A stretch of 64,000 nucleotides of DNA from Streptomyces roseirectus (GCF_014489635.1 NZ_CP060828.1:4936001-5000000); one strand, 5' to 3'; shown: positions 17,704 to 27,397, counted from the first letter of the stretch. Notes: generated from the letters alone by a model not told the origin. Made by a program: numbers and translations.

Positions 17704-19185
17704 ATGCCCAGCGCAGAACCGACACAAGCGAGCGTGCACGAGCCGGACCCGGTGCGACCCACCAAGGAAGACCCGATCGCCGAGGCCGGCAGCGAGCTGA
17801 TCGGCGGCCCCATCGGACGGCGTGCCCGGTTCGGGACGTCCTGGTGGAACCCCGTGCGGGTCATCGCGCTCGTGGCGATCGGGATGTTCGCCCTCGGGCT
17901 GATCCAGAAGGCGCCCTGCTACAACGGCGGCTGGTTCTTCGGGGCCAGCACCCAGTACACGCACGCCTGCTACTCGGACATCCCGCACCTGTACCAGGGA
18001 CGCGGCTTCGCCGACGGGCTCGTGCCGTACTTCGACCGGTTCGCCGGCGACATGCAGTACCTCGAATATCCGGTGCTGACCGGCGTGTTCATGCAGGTGG
18101 CCAGCTGGCTCACCCCGCACAGCGGCACCATCCAGCACCAGGAGCAGTGGTACTGGATGGTCAACGCCGGGATGCTGATGGCCTGCGCCGCGGTCATCGC
18201 GGTCTGTGTCGCCCGGACGCACTCCCGGCGCCCCTGGGACGGTCTGCTGGTCGCGCTGGCACCCGCCTTCGCGCTGACCGCCACCATCAACTGGGACCTG
18301 CTGGCGGGCGCTCTGACGGCCGCGGCGATGCTGATGTGGGCGCGGGGCCGCTCGGTGGCCTTCGGGGTCCTCCTGGGGCTCGCCACGGCCGCCAAGCTGT
18401 ACCCCGTCTTCCTGCTCGGCCCGCTGTTCCTGCTGTGCTGGCGGGCCGGCAAGTGGCGCGACCTCGGGAAGGCCGTCGCGGCGACGGCGGGCGCGTGGCT
18501 GGTGGTGAACCTGCCGGTGATGCTCTTCGCCTTCGACGGCTGGTCGAAGTTCTACACGTTCAGCCAGGAGCGGGGCGTCGACTTCGGCTCCTTCTGGCTG
18601 ATCCTGGCCCAGAACTCCTCCGACCCGCTCACCACCGACAGCGTCAACACGCTGGCCACGCTGCTCGTGCTGCTCTGCTTCCTCGGCATCGCGATCCTGA
18701 CCCTGACCGCCCCGCGCCGGCCGCGCTTCGCGCAGCTCGCGTTCCTGGTGGTGGCCGCGTTCATCGTCACCAACAAGGTCTACTCGCCGCAGTACGTCCT
18801 GTGGCTGGTGCCGCTCGCCGCGCTCGCCCGCCCCAAGTGGCGGGACTTCCTCGTCTGGCAGGCGTGCGAGGTGGCGTACTTCCTCGGGATCTGGATGTAC
18901 CTCGCGTACACGACCAGCGGGAACGCCCACAAGGGCCTGTCGACCGACGGCTACCACTGGGCCATCGCCTTCCACCTGCTGGGCACGCTCTACCTGTGCG
19001 CGATGGTCGTCCGCGACATCCTGCTGCCCGAGCGGGACGTGGTGCGCCAAGCCGGGGACGACGATCCGTCCGGCGGGGTGCTGGACGGGGCCGAGGACCG
19101 CTTCGTCCTCAGCGCCGCGGTCGCCTCGGCGCGGCGGGACGAGGCGCTGGAGGGGCCGCAGGTGAGCTGGGGCAAGGAGGAGTAG
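17704..19185 (+). CDS. GT87-type (DUF2029) integral membrane glycosyltransferase
   Basis: 493 aa with about 10 membrane helices and a GT-C fold. A short cytoplasmic N-terminus precedes the first helix (VRVIALVAIGMFALGLIQKA). A periplasmic-facing loop contains the acidic segment YFDRFAGDMQYLEYP, typical of polyprenyl-phosphate-mannose-dependent mannosyltransferases. ATG 17704 is preferred to ATG 17656 because the extension is not conserved in character. It probably modifies an envelope glycolipid or polymer; the acceptor is unknown. Confidence 0.8.
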   Translation: MPSAEPTQASVHEPDPVRPTKEDPIAEAGSELIGGPIGRRARFGTSWWNPVRVIALVAIGMFALGLIQKAPCYNGGWFFGASTQYTHACYSDIPHLYQGRGFADGLVPYFDRFAGDMQYLEYPVLTGVFMQVASWLTPHSGTIQHQEQWYWMVNAGMLMACAAVIAVCVARTHSRRPWDGLLVALAPAFALTATINWDLLAGALTAAAMLMWARGRSVAFGVLLGLATAAKLYPVFLLGPLFLLCWRAGKWRDLGKAVAATAGAWLVVNLPVMLFAFDGWSKFYTFSQERGVDFGSFWLILAQNSSDPLTTDSVNTLATLLVLLCFLGIAILTLTAPRRPRFAQLAFLVVAAFIVTNKVYSPQYVLWLVPLAALARPKWRDFLVWQACEVAYFLGIWMYLAYTTSGNAHKGLSTDGYHWAIAFHLLGTLYLCAMVVRDILLPERDVVRQAGDDDPSGGVLDGAEDRFVLSAAVASARRDEALEGPQVSWGKEE

Positions 19186-19226
19186 CGGAGGCGTTCGCTG
19201 TGGGCGAACAGACCTGACGGAGTACG

Positions 19227-19268
19227 CCGAAGGCCGTACGCGGGGAGTTCCCGGGTACGGCCTTTCGG
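19227..19268. terminator. Bidirectional terminator between convergent genes
   Basis: Stem 19227-19239 with 19255-19268 (CCGAAGGCCGTAC against GTACGGCC-T-TTCGG, one bulge) and a 15-base loop. It sits between the convergent GT87 and racemase-like genes. Confidence 0.75.
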
Positions 19269-19294
19269 TGTCGCGCGGTGCCGCGGGCAGGCCC

Positions 19295-20326
19295 TCAGCG
19301 GTCCAGGAGGCGGTCGAACTGGGTGGTGGTGTGCCGCAGATGGGCCACCAGCTCGTCGCCGACCTTCGGCTCGGGGGCGTCGGAGGGGACGAACAGGATG
19401 GACACCTGCATGTGCGGCGGCTCGGCGAACCAGCGCTGCTTGCCGCCCCAGACGAACGGCGACAGGTTGCGGTTCACCGTGGCGAGACCGGCGCGGGCGA
19501 CGCCCTTGGCGCGCGGCATGACGCCGTGCAGCGCCTTCGGGGCCTCCAGGCCCACGCCGTGCGACGTACCGCCCGCGACGACCACCAGGAAGCCGTCCGA
19601 GGCCGCCTTCTGCTGGCGGTAGCCGAACCGGTCGCCCTTGGCGACACGCGTGACGTCCAGGACCGAGCCCCGGTACTCCGTGGCGTCGTGGTCCCCCAGC
19701 CACAGCCGGGTGCCGATCCGGGCCCGGAACCGGGTCTGCGGGAACTGCTGCTGGAGCCGGCCCAGGTCCTCGGCCTTGAGGTGGCTGACGAACATCGTGT
19801 GCAGCGGCAGCCGCGCCGCGCGCAGCCGGTCCATCCAGCCGATGACCTCCTCGACGGCGTCCGAGCCGTCCGTGCGGTCCAGCGGCAGGTGGATCGCGAA
19901 GCCCTCCAGACGGACGTTCTCGATCGCGGCGTGCAACTGCGGCAGGTCCTGCTCGCTGATGCCGTGCCGCTTCATCGAGGACATCACCTCGATGACCACC
20001 CGGGCACCCACCAGGCCGTACACGCCGTCCACGGACGACACCGAGCGGATCACCCGGTCGGGCAGCGGGACGGGCTCCTCGCCGCGCCGGTACGGCGTCA
20101 GCACCAGCAGGTCGCCGCCGAAGAAGTCCTTGATCCGCGCGGCCTCGTACGTCGTGCCCACGGCGAGGACGTCCGAACCGAGCCGGGTCGCCTCCTCCGC
20201 GAGCCGCTCGTGCCCGAAGCCGTAGCCGTTGCCCTTGCAGACCGGGACGAGCCCCGGGAACTGGTCCTGGACATGCTTGTGGTGCGCCCGCCAGCGCGCG
20301 GTGTCGACGTAGAGGGTGAGCGCCAT
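19295..20326 (-). CDS. Alanine-racemase-like PLP protein lacking the catalytic tyrosine
   Basis: 343 aa. The fold-type III PLP barrel begins with PVCKGNGYGFG, the PLP-lysine motif of alanine racemases (Lys at about residue 31). In the C-terminal domain the region aligned to the racemase GYADG motif (catalytic Tyr) reads VVVAGGTSHG after GDRFGY, so the tyrosine appears to be replaced. It may bind PLP without being a true racemase. It lies 62 bases downstream of femX on the same strand, suggesting a peptidoglycan-linked role. ATG 20326 fits the domain start. Confidence 0.82.
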   Translation of the reverse strand: MALTLYVDTARWRAHHKHVQDQFPGLVPVCKGNGYGFGHERLAEEATRLGSDVLAVGTTYEAARIKDFFGGDLLVLTPYRRGEEPVPLPDRVIRSVSSVDGVYGLVGARVVIEVMSSMKRHGISEQDLPQLHAAIENVRLEGFAIHLPLDRTDGSDAVEEVIGWMDRLRAARLPLHTMFVSHLKAEDLGRLQQQFPQTRFRARIGTRLWLGDHDATEYRGSVLDVTRVAKGDRFGYRQQKAASDGFLVVVAGGTSHGVGLEAPKALHGVMPRAKGVARAGLATVNRNLSPFVWGGKQRWFAEPPHMQVSILFVPSDAPEPKVGDELVAHLRHTTTQFDRLLDR

Positions 20327-20388
20327 GGCCGGACCTGGGACCTTTCTGGGGGTGAGGTGTCAGGAGTATCGAAGCACTGGACGGGAGG

Positions 20389-21507
20389 TCAGCGGCGCGA
20401 CATGTAGATGTCGAGCGCCTTGTGGAGCAGCTTGTTGAGCGGGAAGTCCCACTCGCCCAGGTACTCGGCGGCCTGGCCGCCCGTGCCGACCTTGAACTGG
20501 ATCAGGCCGAAGAGGTGGTCGGTCTCGTCCAGCGAGTCCGAGATGCCGCGCAGGTCGTAGACGGTCGCGCCGAGCGCGTACGCGTCCCGCAGCATCCGCC
20601 ACTGCATCGCGTTGGACGGCCGGAACTCGCGCCCGATGTTGTCGGAGGCACCGTAGGAGTACCAGACGTGCCCGCCGACGATCAGCATCGTCGCCGCCGA
20701 CAGGTTCACCCCGTTGTGCCGGGCGAAGTACAGCCGCATCCGGTTGGGGTCCTCGGAGTTGAGGGCCGACCACATGCGCTGGAAGTACGACAGCGGACGC
20801 GGCCGGAAGTGGTCGCGCACGGCCGTGATCTCGTACAGCCGCTGCCACTCCTCCAGGTCGTGGTAGCCGGCCTGGACGACCTCGACGCCGGCCTTCTCGG
20901 CCTTCTTGATGTTGCGGCGCCACAGCTGGTTGAAGTTCTTGTGGACATCCTCCAGGGACCGGTTCGCCAGCGGCACCTGGTAGACGTAGCGCGGCTGGAC
21001 GTCGCCGAAGCCGGCCCCGCCGTCCTCGCCCTGCTGCCAGCCCATCCGGCGCAGCTTGTCGGCCACCTCGAAGGCGCGCGGCTCGATGAAGTCGGCCTCG
21101 ATGTCGCGCAGCCGCTTCACGTCCGGGTTCTGGATGCCGGCCTTGATGGAGCCCGCCTCCCAGCGGCGGATGATCACCGGCGGGCCCATCTTCACGGAGA
21201 ACGCGCCCTGGTGCTTCAGGTGCGCGAGCATCGGCTCCAGCCACTCCGTCAGGTTCGGCGCGTACCAGTTGATGACCGGGCCCTCGGGCAGGTAGGCCAG
21301 GTAGCGCTTGATCTTCGGGAGCTGGCGGTACAGCACCAGGCCGGCGCCGACCAGCTGGCCGGCCTTGTCGAACCAGCCCAGGCTCTCCGAACGCCATTCC
21401 GCCTTGACGTCAGCCCATGCCGGTACCTGCATGTGGCTCGCCGCCGGCAGGCTCTGGATGTACGCCAGATGCTGCTCGCGGCTGATCGTCCTCAGGGTCA
21501 GGCTCAT
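20389..21507 (-). CDS. femX: FemX-type lipid II:glycine glycyltransferase
   Basis: 372 aa FemABX aminoacyltransferase with two GNAT-like lobes (HMQVPAWADVKAEWRSESLG, LWRRNIKKAEKAGVEV, VWYSYGASDNIGREFRPSNA). It transfers glycine from Gly-tRNA onto the LL-diaminopimelate side chain of the peptidoglycan precursor, forming the Streptomyces interpeptide bridge. In S. coelicolor the gene in this position is femX, essential unless vancomycin-resistance vanK is expressed (from memory). It is followed by the racemase-like gene. ATG 21507 has GGAGCG upstream. Confidence 0.9.
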   Translation of the reverse strand: MSLTLRTISREQHLAYIQSLPAASHMQVPAWADVKAEWRSESLGWFDKAGQLVGAGLVLYRQLPKIKRYLAYLPEGPVINWYAPNLTEWLEPMLAHLKHQGAFSVKMGPPVIIRRWEAGSIKAGIQNPDVKRLRDIEADFIEPRAFEVADKLRRMGWQQGEDGGAGFGDVQPRYVYQVPLANRSLEDVHKNFNQLWRRNIKKAEKAGVEVVQAGYHDLEEWQRLYEITAVRDHFRPRPLSYFQRMWSALNSEDPNRMRLYFARHNGVNLSAATMLIVGGHVWYSYGASDNIGREFRPSNAMQWRMLRDAYALGATVYDLRGISDSLDETDHLFGLIQFKVGTGGQAAEYLGEWDFPLNKLLHKALDIYMSRR

Positions 21508-21738
21508 TCGGGGCGCTCCTCGGGCTGGTGTGTCCCCATGGGTACAGGGGCTCCGGCTCTAGCGCCGAAGCCTACTGCGCCCCGCGCGCGCCTCGACTGG
21601 GCGTACGGAACCTGAGTTCGGGCCGGGGTACGGCTGTCACGGTCCGTCAGGTGTCGTAGCCGCCCTACGCGTCGTACGCGCGGGGCGGTATCCGGTGTTC
21701 CGCGTCGGCGGTCAGCCGCCCCAGCCGCCCCAGCCGCC

Positions 21739-22056
21739 TCAGCCGCCGATGACTCCGCCGAAGAGTCCGCCGTGGGCCATGCCGAGGAAGAAGCCCATGG
21801 CGGCGGCGCCGAGACCCAGGATCAGCCCGAAGCGCTCGCGGGTGGTCTCGGAGACCCACTGCCCGTAGGCGCCGGTGAAGATCCCCACCAGGCCGGTCCA
21901 GGAGCTGAGCAGATGCAGGTGGTGGAACATCGCCGTGACGAAGGCCGTGATCCCGAGGACCAGGGTCACCGCGAGCAGCGTGTCCTGGAGGGGATGGGGC
22001 CTGCCGTCGGTGGCGAAGAGGGAGCCGGCGGTGTTGGGTCGCAATGCCTGTGCCAT
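21739..22056 (-). CDS. Small membrane protein of unknown function
   Basis: 105 aa from ATG 22056, which has an ideal GGAGGTG site 6-12 bases upstream. Three hydrophobic segments ([54 protein letters not shown]) make it a small integral membrane protein. It is conserved in Streptomyces in the gap between femX and rpsF; no function is known to me. It is divergent from the rpsF operon. Confidence 0.85.
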   Translation of the reverse strand: MAQALRPNTAGSLFATDGRPHPLQDTLLAVTLVLGITAFVTAMFHHLHLLSSWTGLVGIFTGAYGQWVSETTRERFGLILGLGAAAMGFFLGMAHGGLFGGVIGG

Positions 22057-22283
22057 GGGGCACCTCCTGCGGAAGGCGGCGCATCGTAGCGCCGTACACA
22101 CCCGATGGGTACAGATTGACGGCCGGGGCGGCCGGATTTCAACCGCAACCGGGTGTGCGGGTAGTCTGTACCGTCTGCACCGGTGTCTGTCCTGGCCCAG
22201 CCAGGGGCACCGTGGCGCACGCATCACAACCCTCCTGCCACGGAACGACCGTGGCCGCTGAGTCCGAAGGAGGTGGGTTCCAC

Positions 22284-22574
22284 ATGCGTCACTACGAGGT
22301 GATGGTCATCCTCGACCCCGATCTGGAGGAGCGCGCTGTCGCCCCCCTGATCGAGAACTTCCTGTCCGTCGTCCGTGAGGGCAACGGCAAGGTCGAGAAG
22401 GTCGACACCTGGGGCCGTCGTCGTCTCTCGTACGAGATCAAGAAGAAGCCCGAGGGCATCTACTCGGTCATCGACCTGCAGGCCGAGCCTGCGGTCGTCA
22501 AGGAGCTCGACCGCCAGCTGAACCTGAACGAGTCGGTCCTCCGGACCAAGGTCCTCCGCCCCGAGACCCACTGA
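22284..22574 (+). CDS. rpsF: 30S ribosomal protein S6
   Basis: 96 aa with classic S6 sequence ([50 protein letters not shown]). It binds S18 on the platform of the small subunit. Strong AAGGAGGTG site at 22267-22275. First gene of the rpsF-ssb-rpsR-rplI operon, which ends at the terminator near 24046. Confidence 0.98.
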   Translation: MRHYEVMVILDPDLEERAVAPLIENFLSVVREGNGKVEKVDTWGRRRLSYEIKKKPEGIYSVIDLQAEPAVVKELDRQLNLNESVLRTKVLRPETH

Positions 22575-22648
22575 GCTTCGGCTCCAGCGGTTCCGGGATT
22601 CGAGTAGCAGCAAGCAGCCAGAGCAGCAAACCCGCCGAGAGGTTCCCC

Positions 22649-23242
22649 ATGGCAGGCGAGACCGTCATCACGGTCGTCGGCAATCTTGTCGACGACCCCG
22701 AGCTGCGCTTCACCCCCTCCGGTGCGGCGGTCGCGAAGTTCCGTGTCGCGTCCACTCCCCGCACCTTCGACCGCCAGACGAACGAGTGGAAGGACGGCGA
22801 GAGCCTGTTCCTGACCTGCTCGGTCTGGCGCCAGGCGGCGGAGAACGTCGCGGAGTCGCTTCAGCGAGGCATGCGCGTCATGGTGCAGGGCCGCCTGAAG
22901 CAGCGGTCCTACGAGGACCGTGAGGGTGTCAAGCGCACGGTCTACGAGCTGGACGTCGAGGAAGTCGGCCCCAGCCTGCGCAACGCCACGGCCAAGGTCA
23001 CCAAGACCAGCGGTGGTGCCGGTGGCGGCAACCGCGGCGGTCAGGGCGGCTACGGCGGCGGCCAGGGTGGCGGCGGCTGGGGCGGCGGCTCGCAGCAGGG
23101 CGGCGGCGCTCCGGCCGACGACCCGTGGGCGAGCGGTGCTCCCGCCGGCGGCAACCAGGGCGGCGGCGGTGGCGGCGGCTGGGGTGGAAACTCCGGCGGC
23201 GGCCAGGGCGGCGGCGGCTACTCGGACGAGCCCCCCTTCTAG
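22649..23242 (+). CDS. ssb: Single-stranded DNA-binding protein
   Basis: 197 aa. An N-terminal OB fold ([36 protein letters not shown]) is followed by a Gly/Gln-rich linker from about residue 125 and the acidic tail DEPPF that binds replication proteins. Essential for replication, repair and recombination. The operon setting with rpsF and rpsR marks it as the housekeeping SSB rather than the sporulation paralogue. Confidence 0.97.
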   Translation: MAGETVITVVGNLVDDPELRFTPSGAAVAKFRVASTPRTFDRQTNEWKDGESLFLTCSVWRQAAENVAESLQRGMRVMVQGRLKQRSYEDREGVKRTVYELDVEEVGPSLRNATAKVTKTSGGAGGGNRGGQGGYGGGQGGGGWGGGSQQGGGAPADDPWASGAPAGGNQGGGGGGGWGGNSGGGQGGGGYSDEPPF

Positions 23243-23284
23243 GGCGGGCTTACCCCCACTTCTTGATCACACAGGAGAAACATC

Positions 23285-23521
23285 ATGGCGAAGCCGCCTG
23301 TGCGCAAGCCTAAGAAAAAGGTCTGCGCGTTCTGCAAGGACAAGGTCCAGTACGTGGACTACAAGGACACGAACATGCTGCGGAAGTTCATTTCCGACCG
23401 CGGCAAGATCCGTGCCCGCCGCGTGACCGGCAACTGCACGCAGCACCAGCGTGACGTCGCCACGGCTGTGAAGAACAGCCGTGAGATGGCGCTGCTGCCC
23501 TACACCTCCACCGCTCGATAA
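23285..23521 (+). CDS. rpsR: 30S ribosomal protein S18
   Basis: 78 aa. Contains CAFCKDK and a downstream GNCTQHQ, so it is a cysteine-containing, zinc-binding-type (C+) S18 and not the zinc-free paralogue some streptomycetes encode under Zur. GGAGAAA site upstream. It partners S6 on the 30S platform. Confidence 0.97.
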   Translation: MAKPPVRKPKKKVCAFCKDKVQYVDYKDTNMLRKFISDRGKIRARRVTGNCTQHQRDVATAVKNSREMALLPYTSTAR

Positions 23522-23539
23522 GGGAAGGGTGACCGACAC

Positions 23540-23986
23540 ATGAAGATCATCCTCACCCACGAGGTCTCCGGCCTCGGTGCCGCGGGCGACGTCGTCGACG
23601 TCAAGGACGGGTACGCCCGTAACTACCTGATCCCGCGGAACTTCGCGATCCGCTGGACCAAGGGCGGCGAGAAGGACGTCGAGCAGATCCGTCGTGCTCG
23701 CAAGATCCACGAGATCCAGACCATCGAGCAGGCCAACAGCGTCAAGGCCCAGCTCGAAGGCGTGAAGGTCCGTCTGGCCGTTCGCTCCGGCGACGCCGGC
23801 CGCCTCTTCGGTTCCGTCACCCAGGCTGATGTCGCTTCGGCGATCGAGGCCGCCGGTGGCCCGAAGGTCGACAAGCGCCGCGTCGAGCTGGGTTCGCCCA
23901 TCAAGACGCTCGGCGCCCACGAGGCCGCTGTGCGCCTGCACCCCGAGGTTGCCGCCAAGGTCAACATCGAGGTTGTCGCGGCGTGA
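23540..23986 (+). CDS. rplI: 50S ribosomal protein L9
   Basis: 148 aa. The N-terminal rRNA-binding domain ([37 protein letters not shown]), the long connecting helix and the C-terminal domain are all present. It starts 18 bases after rpsR with an AAGGG site and is the last gene of the operon. Confidence 0.97.
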   Translation: MKIILTHEVSGLGAAGDVVDVKDGYARNYLIPRNFAIRWTKGGEKDVEQIRRARKIHEIQTIEQANSVKAQLEGVKVRLAVRSGDAGRLFGSVTQADVASAIEAAGGPKVDKRRVELGSPIKTLGAHEAAVRLHPEVAAKVNIEVVAA

Positions 23987-24011
23987 CGCTGCGCTCGGCT
24001 TGAACAGCTGA

Positions 24012-24046
24012 GAAAGGGGCCGTACCCGCTGGGTACGGCCCCTTTT
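24012..24046 (+). terminator. Terminator of the rpsF-rplI operon
   Basis: Stem 24013-24027 with 24031-24046 (AAAGGGGCCGTACCC / GGGTACGGCCCCTTTT) and a 3-base loop, ending in T4. It starts 26 bases after the rplI stop. Confidence 0.92.
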
Positions 24047-24084
24047 CATGTCCTCGGCGGGCCTCGGCAGGGCTGGGGGGCGAC

Positions 24085-24120
24085 GTTTCACGTGAAACCA
24101 GGCGATGTTTCACGTGAAAC
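24085..24120. other. Tandem parS pair between rplI and the MATE gene
   Basis: Perfect parS sites at 24085-24098 and 24107-24120, 22 bases centre to centre. They are separated by CAGGCGAT rather than a palindromic spacer. The second ends 2 bases before the stop codon of the convergent MATE gene. Confidence 0.92.
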
Positions 24121-24122
24121 GG

Positions 24123-25460
24123 TCAGCGCACAGCTCCCGTCACGATCCACCTTCCCGAGCGTGTGCGCAGCCACAGCGTCACCAGGCGGATCGTCATCAT
24201 CAGCGTCATCGCCGCCCAGACGGCCGTCAGGCCGCCGCCCAGGGTGGGGATGAGGAGGGCGACCGGGGCGAAGAGCGCGAGGGTCGTCAGCATCGCGCCC
24301 GCCAGGTAGGGGCCGTCGCCCGCGCCCATGAGGACGCCGTCCAGGACGAAGACGATGCCGCTGACCGGCTGGGAGAGGGCGACGAGGATCAGGGCGGGCA
24401 GGGCGGCGTCCTTCACCCCGGGATCGCCGGTGAACAGGGGGAGGAAGAGGGGGCGCGTGAGGACGACGAGGATGCCGAGGCCGACGCCGACGGCGATGCC
24501 CCACTCCACCATGCGCCGGCAGGCGTTGCGGGCGCCCTCGGCGTCACCGGCGCCCAGATAGCGCCCGATGATGGCCTGCCCGGCGATCGCGATGGCGTCC
24601 AGCGCGAAGGCGAGCAGGCTCCACAGGGACAGCACGATCTGGTGGGCGGCGATCTCCGCGTCCCCGAGGCGGGCGGCGACGGCGGTCGCGATCATCAGCA
24701 TGGCCCGCAGGGAGAGCGTCCGCACCAGCAGCGGCGCGCCCGCCTGCGCGGAGGCCCTGATCCCGGCGGCGTCCGGCCGCAGCGAGGCGCCGTGCCTGCG
24801 GGCGCCCCGGACGACGACCACGAGGTAGGCCCCGGCCATCCCCCACTGCGCGATGACGGTGCCCCACGCGGACCCCGCGATCCCGAGCCCGGCGCCGTAG
24901 ACGAGCCCGGCGTTCAGTCCCGCGTTGGCGACGAACCCCGCGACGGCGACGTACAGCGGCGTCCTGGTGTCCTGGAGGCCGCGCAGGACCCCGGTCGCGG
25001 CGAGGACGATCAGCATGGCCGGGATGCCGAGGGCGGAGACGCGCAGATAGGTCGTCGCGTACGGCGCGGCGGTCGCGGAGGCGCCGAAGAGGTCGACGAG
25101 GGCTCGCGCGGAGGGCAGGACGGCGACGATGACGGCGGTGCCGAGGAGCAGGGCGAGCCAGATGCCGTCCACGCCCTGGCGGATCGCGGCCGGGAGGTCA
25201 CCGGCGCCCGCGCGGCGCGCGACGGCGGCCGTGGTGGCGTAGGCGAGGAAGACGAAGACGCTGACGGCCGTCGTCAGCAGGGCGGAGGCGACGCCGAGTC
25301 CGGCGAGTTGCGCCGTGCCGAGGTGGCCCACGATCGCGCTGTCGGCGAGGACGAAAAGGGGTTCGGCGACGAGTGCGCCGAAGGCCGGGACGGCCAGCGC
25401 GACGATCTCCCGGTCGTGCCGGCGTCTGATGGCCTTGGTGGTCGTGGGGGCCGATGTCAT
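24123..25460 (-). CDS. MATE-family efflux transporter (DinF-like)
   Basis: 445 aa with 12 predicted helices and MATE hallmarks (ALAVPAFGALVAEPLFVLAD, AAHQIVLSLWSLLAFALDAI). It probably exports cationic compounds using Na+ or H+. ATG 25460 is preferred to the upstream GTG/TTG because a -10 (TAGATT, 25473-25468) and a -35-like TTGCGA (25497-25492) with an 18-base spacer end 7 bases before it, with no ribosome site. A leaderless mRNA is therefore likely. It is divergent from dnaB. Confidence 0.88.
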   Translation of the reverse strand: MTSAPTTTKAIRRRHDREIVALAVPAFGALVAEPLFVLADSAIVGHLGTAQLAGLGVASALLTTAVSVFVFLAYATTAAVARRAGAGDLPAAIRQGVDGIWLALLLGTAVIVAVLPSARALVDLFGASATAAPYATTYLRVSALGIPAMLIVLAATGVLRGLQDTRTPLYVAVAGFVANAGLNAGLVYGAGLGIAGSAWGTVIAQWGMAGAYLVVVVRGARRHGASLRPDAAGIRASAQAGAPLLVRTLSLRAMLMIATAVAARLGDAEIAAHQIVLSLWSLLAFALDAIAIAGQAIIGRYLGAGDAEGARNACRRMVEWGIAVGVGLGILVVLTRPLFLPLFTGDPGVKDAALPALILVALSQPVSGIVFVLDGVLMGAGDGPYLAGAMLTTLALFAPVALLIPTLGGGLTAVWAAMTLMMTIRLVTLWLRTRSGRWIVTGAVR

Positions 25461-25474
25461 GAACACCAATCTAA

Positions 25475-25737
25475 TCGTCCACAGGTAAGTGTCGCAAGCG
25501 AGTATGGACCCTTACTGATCGTCTCGCTCCGTGTCCTTTCGTGCGCTGTTCGAGGTCATCTTGGGCCGACTGGGGAAGTTTTTCTTCTGCACAGCCAGTG
25601 GATGAGGAAACCGCAGGTCAGAGGGGGTCGGCAGAAAAAGTAGAGGGCTTGTTCACAGCACTGTCCACCGACTCGTGCACAGGTTTCGGGGAGTTGTCCA
25701 CAGCATCCGGGCCTTCGTCCACATGGCCTGTGGATAA
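25475..25737. promoter_or_regulatory. Cluster of DnaA-box sequences upstream of dnaB
   Basis: Perfect boxes are TTGTCCACA at 25694-25702 and TGTGGATAA at 25729-25737 (TTATCCACA on the other strand). One-mismatch copies are TCGTCCACA at 25715-25723 and 25475-25483 and TTGTTCACA at 25649-25657. Weaker versions lie at 25661-25669 and 25673-25681. They occupy the 458-base gap between the MATE and dnaB starts. DnaA control of dnaB, or DnaA titration near the origin, is inferred. Confidence 0.7.
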
Positions 25738-25918
25738 CCAGATTGGCTGACGGTGCAGACGGGCCTACCGTGGTCCGGCGCCCGCTCCGACCGTCGGCCT
25801 GGGAAACCACCGCAAATCCGACGCGCCACAACCGGAGTTGGGCCTCTCATTTGTCAGTGCCGTGCCGTAGAAATGAGGCACGGCGAGGTCCGCTCGGCGG
25901 ACGGGAGGAGGTGGCTCG

Positions 25919-27397
25919 GTGAGCGTTTCCGAGCCCTTGGACGACCCGTGGGCGGACAGCGGCCCCAGTGATCGTCTCCCCCCGACGCGCCGCCGGGGCG
26001 AGGGCGGCGGCCGGGGCGGCCGTGACGACCAGCACGACCGGGGCCGCGAGGGCGGCGAGTGGGACGGCGCCGCGGCCTTCGAGCGCGTCCCCCCGCAGGA
26101 CCTCGACGCCGAGCAGTCCGTCCTCGGCGGCATGCTCCTGTCCAAGGACGCCATCGCCGACGTCGTCGAGATCCTGAAGGGCCACGACTTCTACAAGCCG
26201 GCCCACGAGACGATCTACACGGCGATCCTCGACGTCTACGCCAAGGGCGAGCCGGCCGACCCCATCACGATCGCCGCCGAGCTGACCAAGCGCGGCGAGA
26301 TCAACAAGGTGGGCGGGGCCTCCTACCTGCACACCCTCGTCCAGACCGTGCCGACCGCGGCCAACGCCGAGTACTACGCCGAGATCGTGCACGAGCGCGC
26401 CGTGCTGCGGCGCCTGGTCGAGGCGGGCACGCGCATCACCCAGATGGGCTACGCGGGCGACGACGACGTCGACGAGATCGTCAACCGCGCCCAGGCGGAG
26501 ATCTACGCCGTCACCGAGCAGCGCACCAGCGAGGACTACCTGCCGCTCGGCGACATCATGGAGGGCGCGCTCGACGAGATCGAGGCGATCGGCTCGCGCA
26601 GCGGCGAGATGACCGGTGTGCCGACCGGCTTCACCGACCTCGACTCCCTCACCAACGGGCTGCACCCCGGTCAGATGATCGTCATCGCGGCCCGCCCCGC
26701 CATGGGCAAGTCGACGCTCGCGCTGGACTTCGCGCGCGCGGCGTCGATCAAGAACAACCTCGCCAGCGTCATCTTCTCCCTCGAAATGGGCCGCAACGAG
26801 ATCGCGATGCGCCTGCTGTCCGCCGAGGCGCGGGTCGCCCTGCACCACATGCGCTCCGGCACGATGACCGACGAGGACTGGACGCGGCTCGCGCGCCGCA
26901 TGCCCGAGGTCTCCGCCGCCCCCCTCTACATCGACGACTCGCCGAACCTCTCGATGATGGAGATCCGCGCGAAGTGCCGCCGCCTGAAGCAGCGCAACGA
27001 CATCAAGCTCGTCATCATCGACTACCTCCAGCTCATGCAGTCCGGCGGCAAGCGTTCCGAGAGCCGTCAGCAGGAGGTCTCGGACATGTCCCGTAACCTC
27101 AAGCTCCTCGCCAAGGAACTCGAAGTCCCGGTCATCGCGCTCTCCCAGCTGAACCGTGGTCCCGAGCAGCGCACCGACAAGAAGCCGATGGTCTCCGACC
27201 TCCGCGAGTCCGGCTCCATCGAGCAGGACGCCGACATGGTCATCCTGCTGCACCGCGAGGACGCCTACGAGAAGGAGTCCCCCCGCGCCGGCGAGGCCGA
27301 CATCATCGTCGGCAAGCACCGAAACGGCCCCACGGCCACGATCACGGTCGCCTTCCAGGGCCACTATTCACGTTTCGTGGACATGGCACAGACCTGA
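25919..27397 (+). CDS. dnaB: Replicative DNA helicase
   Basis: 492 aa. A disordered acidic/Arg-rich start is followed by the N-terminal DnaB domain (PPQDLDAEQSVLGGMLLSKD), a linker helix and a RecA-type ATPase domain with Walker A (ARPAMGKSTLALDFARAAS), Walker B (LVIIDYLQLM) and an arginine-finger region. It unwinds DNA 5'-3' at the fork. GTG 25919 has a GGGAGGAGG site 7-13 bases upstream. No intein is present. Confidence 0.97.
   Translation: MSVSEPLDDPWADSGPSDRLPPTRRRGEGGGRGGRDDQHDRGREGGEWDGAAAFERVPPQDLDAEQSVLGGMLLSKDAIADVVEILKGHDFYKPAHETIYTAILDVYAKGEPADPITIAAELTKRGEINKVGGASYLHTLVQTVPTAANAEYYAEIVHERAVLRRLVEAGTRITQMGYAGDDDVDEIVNRAQAEIYAVTEQRTSEDYLPLGDIMEGALDEIEAIGSRSGEMTGVPTGFTDLDSLTNGLHPGQMIVIAARPAMGKSTLALDFARAASIKNNLASVIFSLEMGRNEIAMRLLSAEARVALHHMRSGTMTDEDWTRLARRMPEVSAAPLYIDDSPNLSMMEIRAKCRRLKQRNDIKLVIIDYLQLMQSGGKRSESRQQEVSDMSRNLKLLAKELEVPVIALSQLNRGPEQRTDKKPMVSDLRESGSIEQDADMVILLHREDAYEKESPRAGEADIIVGKHRNGPTATITVAFQGHYSRFVDMAQT

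Noticed and set aside
22649..23242. Gly-rich repeats in ssb as a repeat element
   Set aside because: This is the normal Gly-rich linker of actinobacterial SSB.
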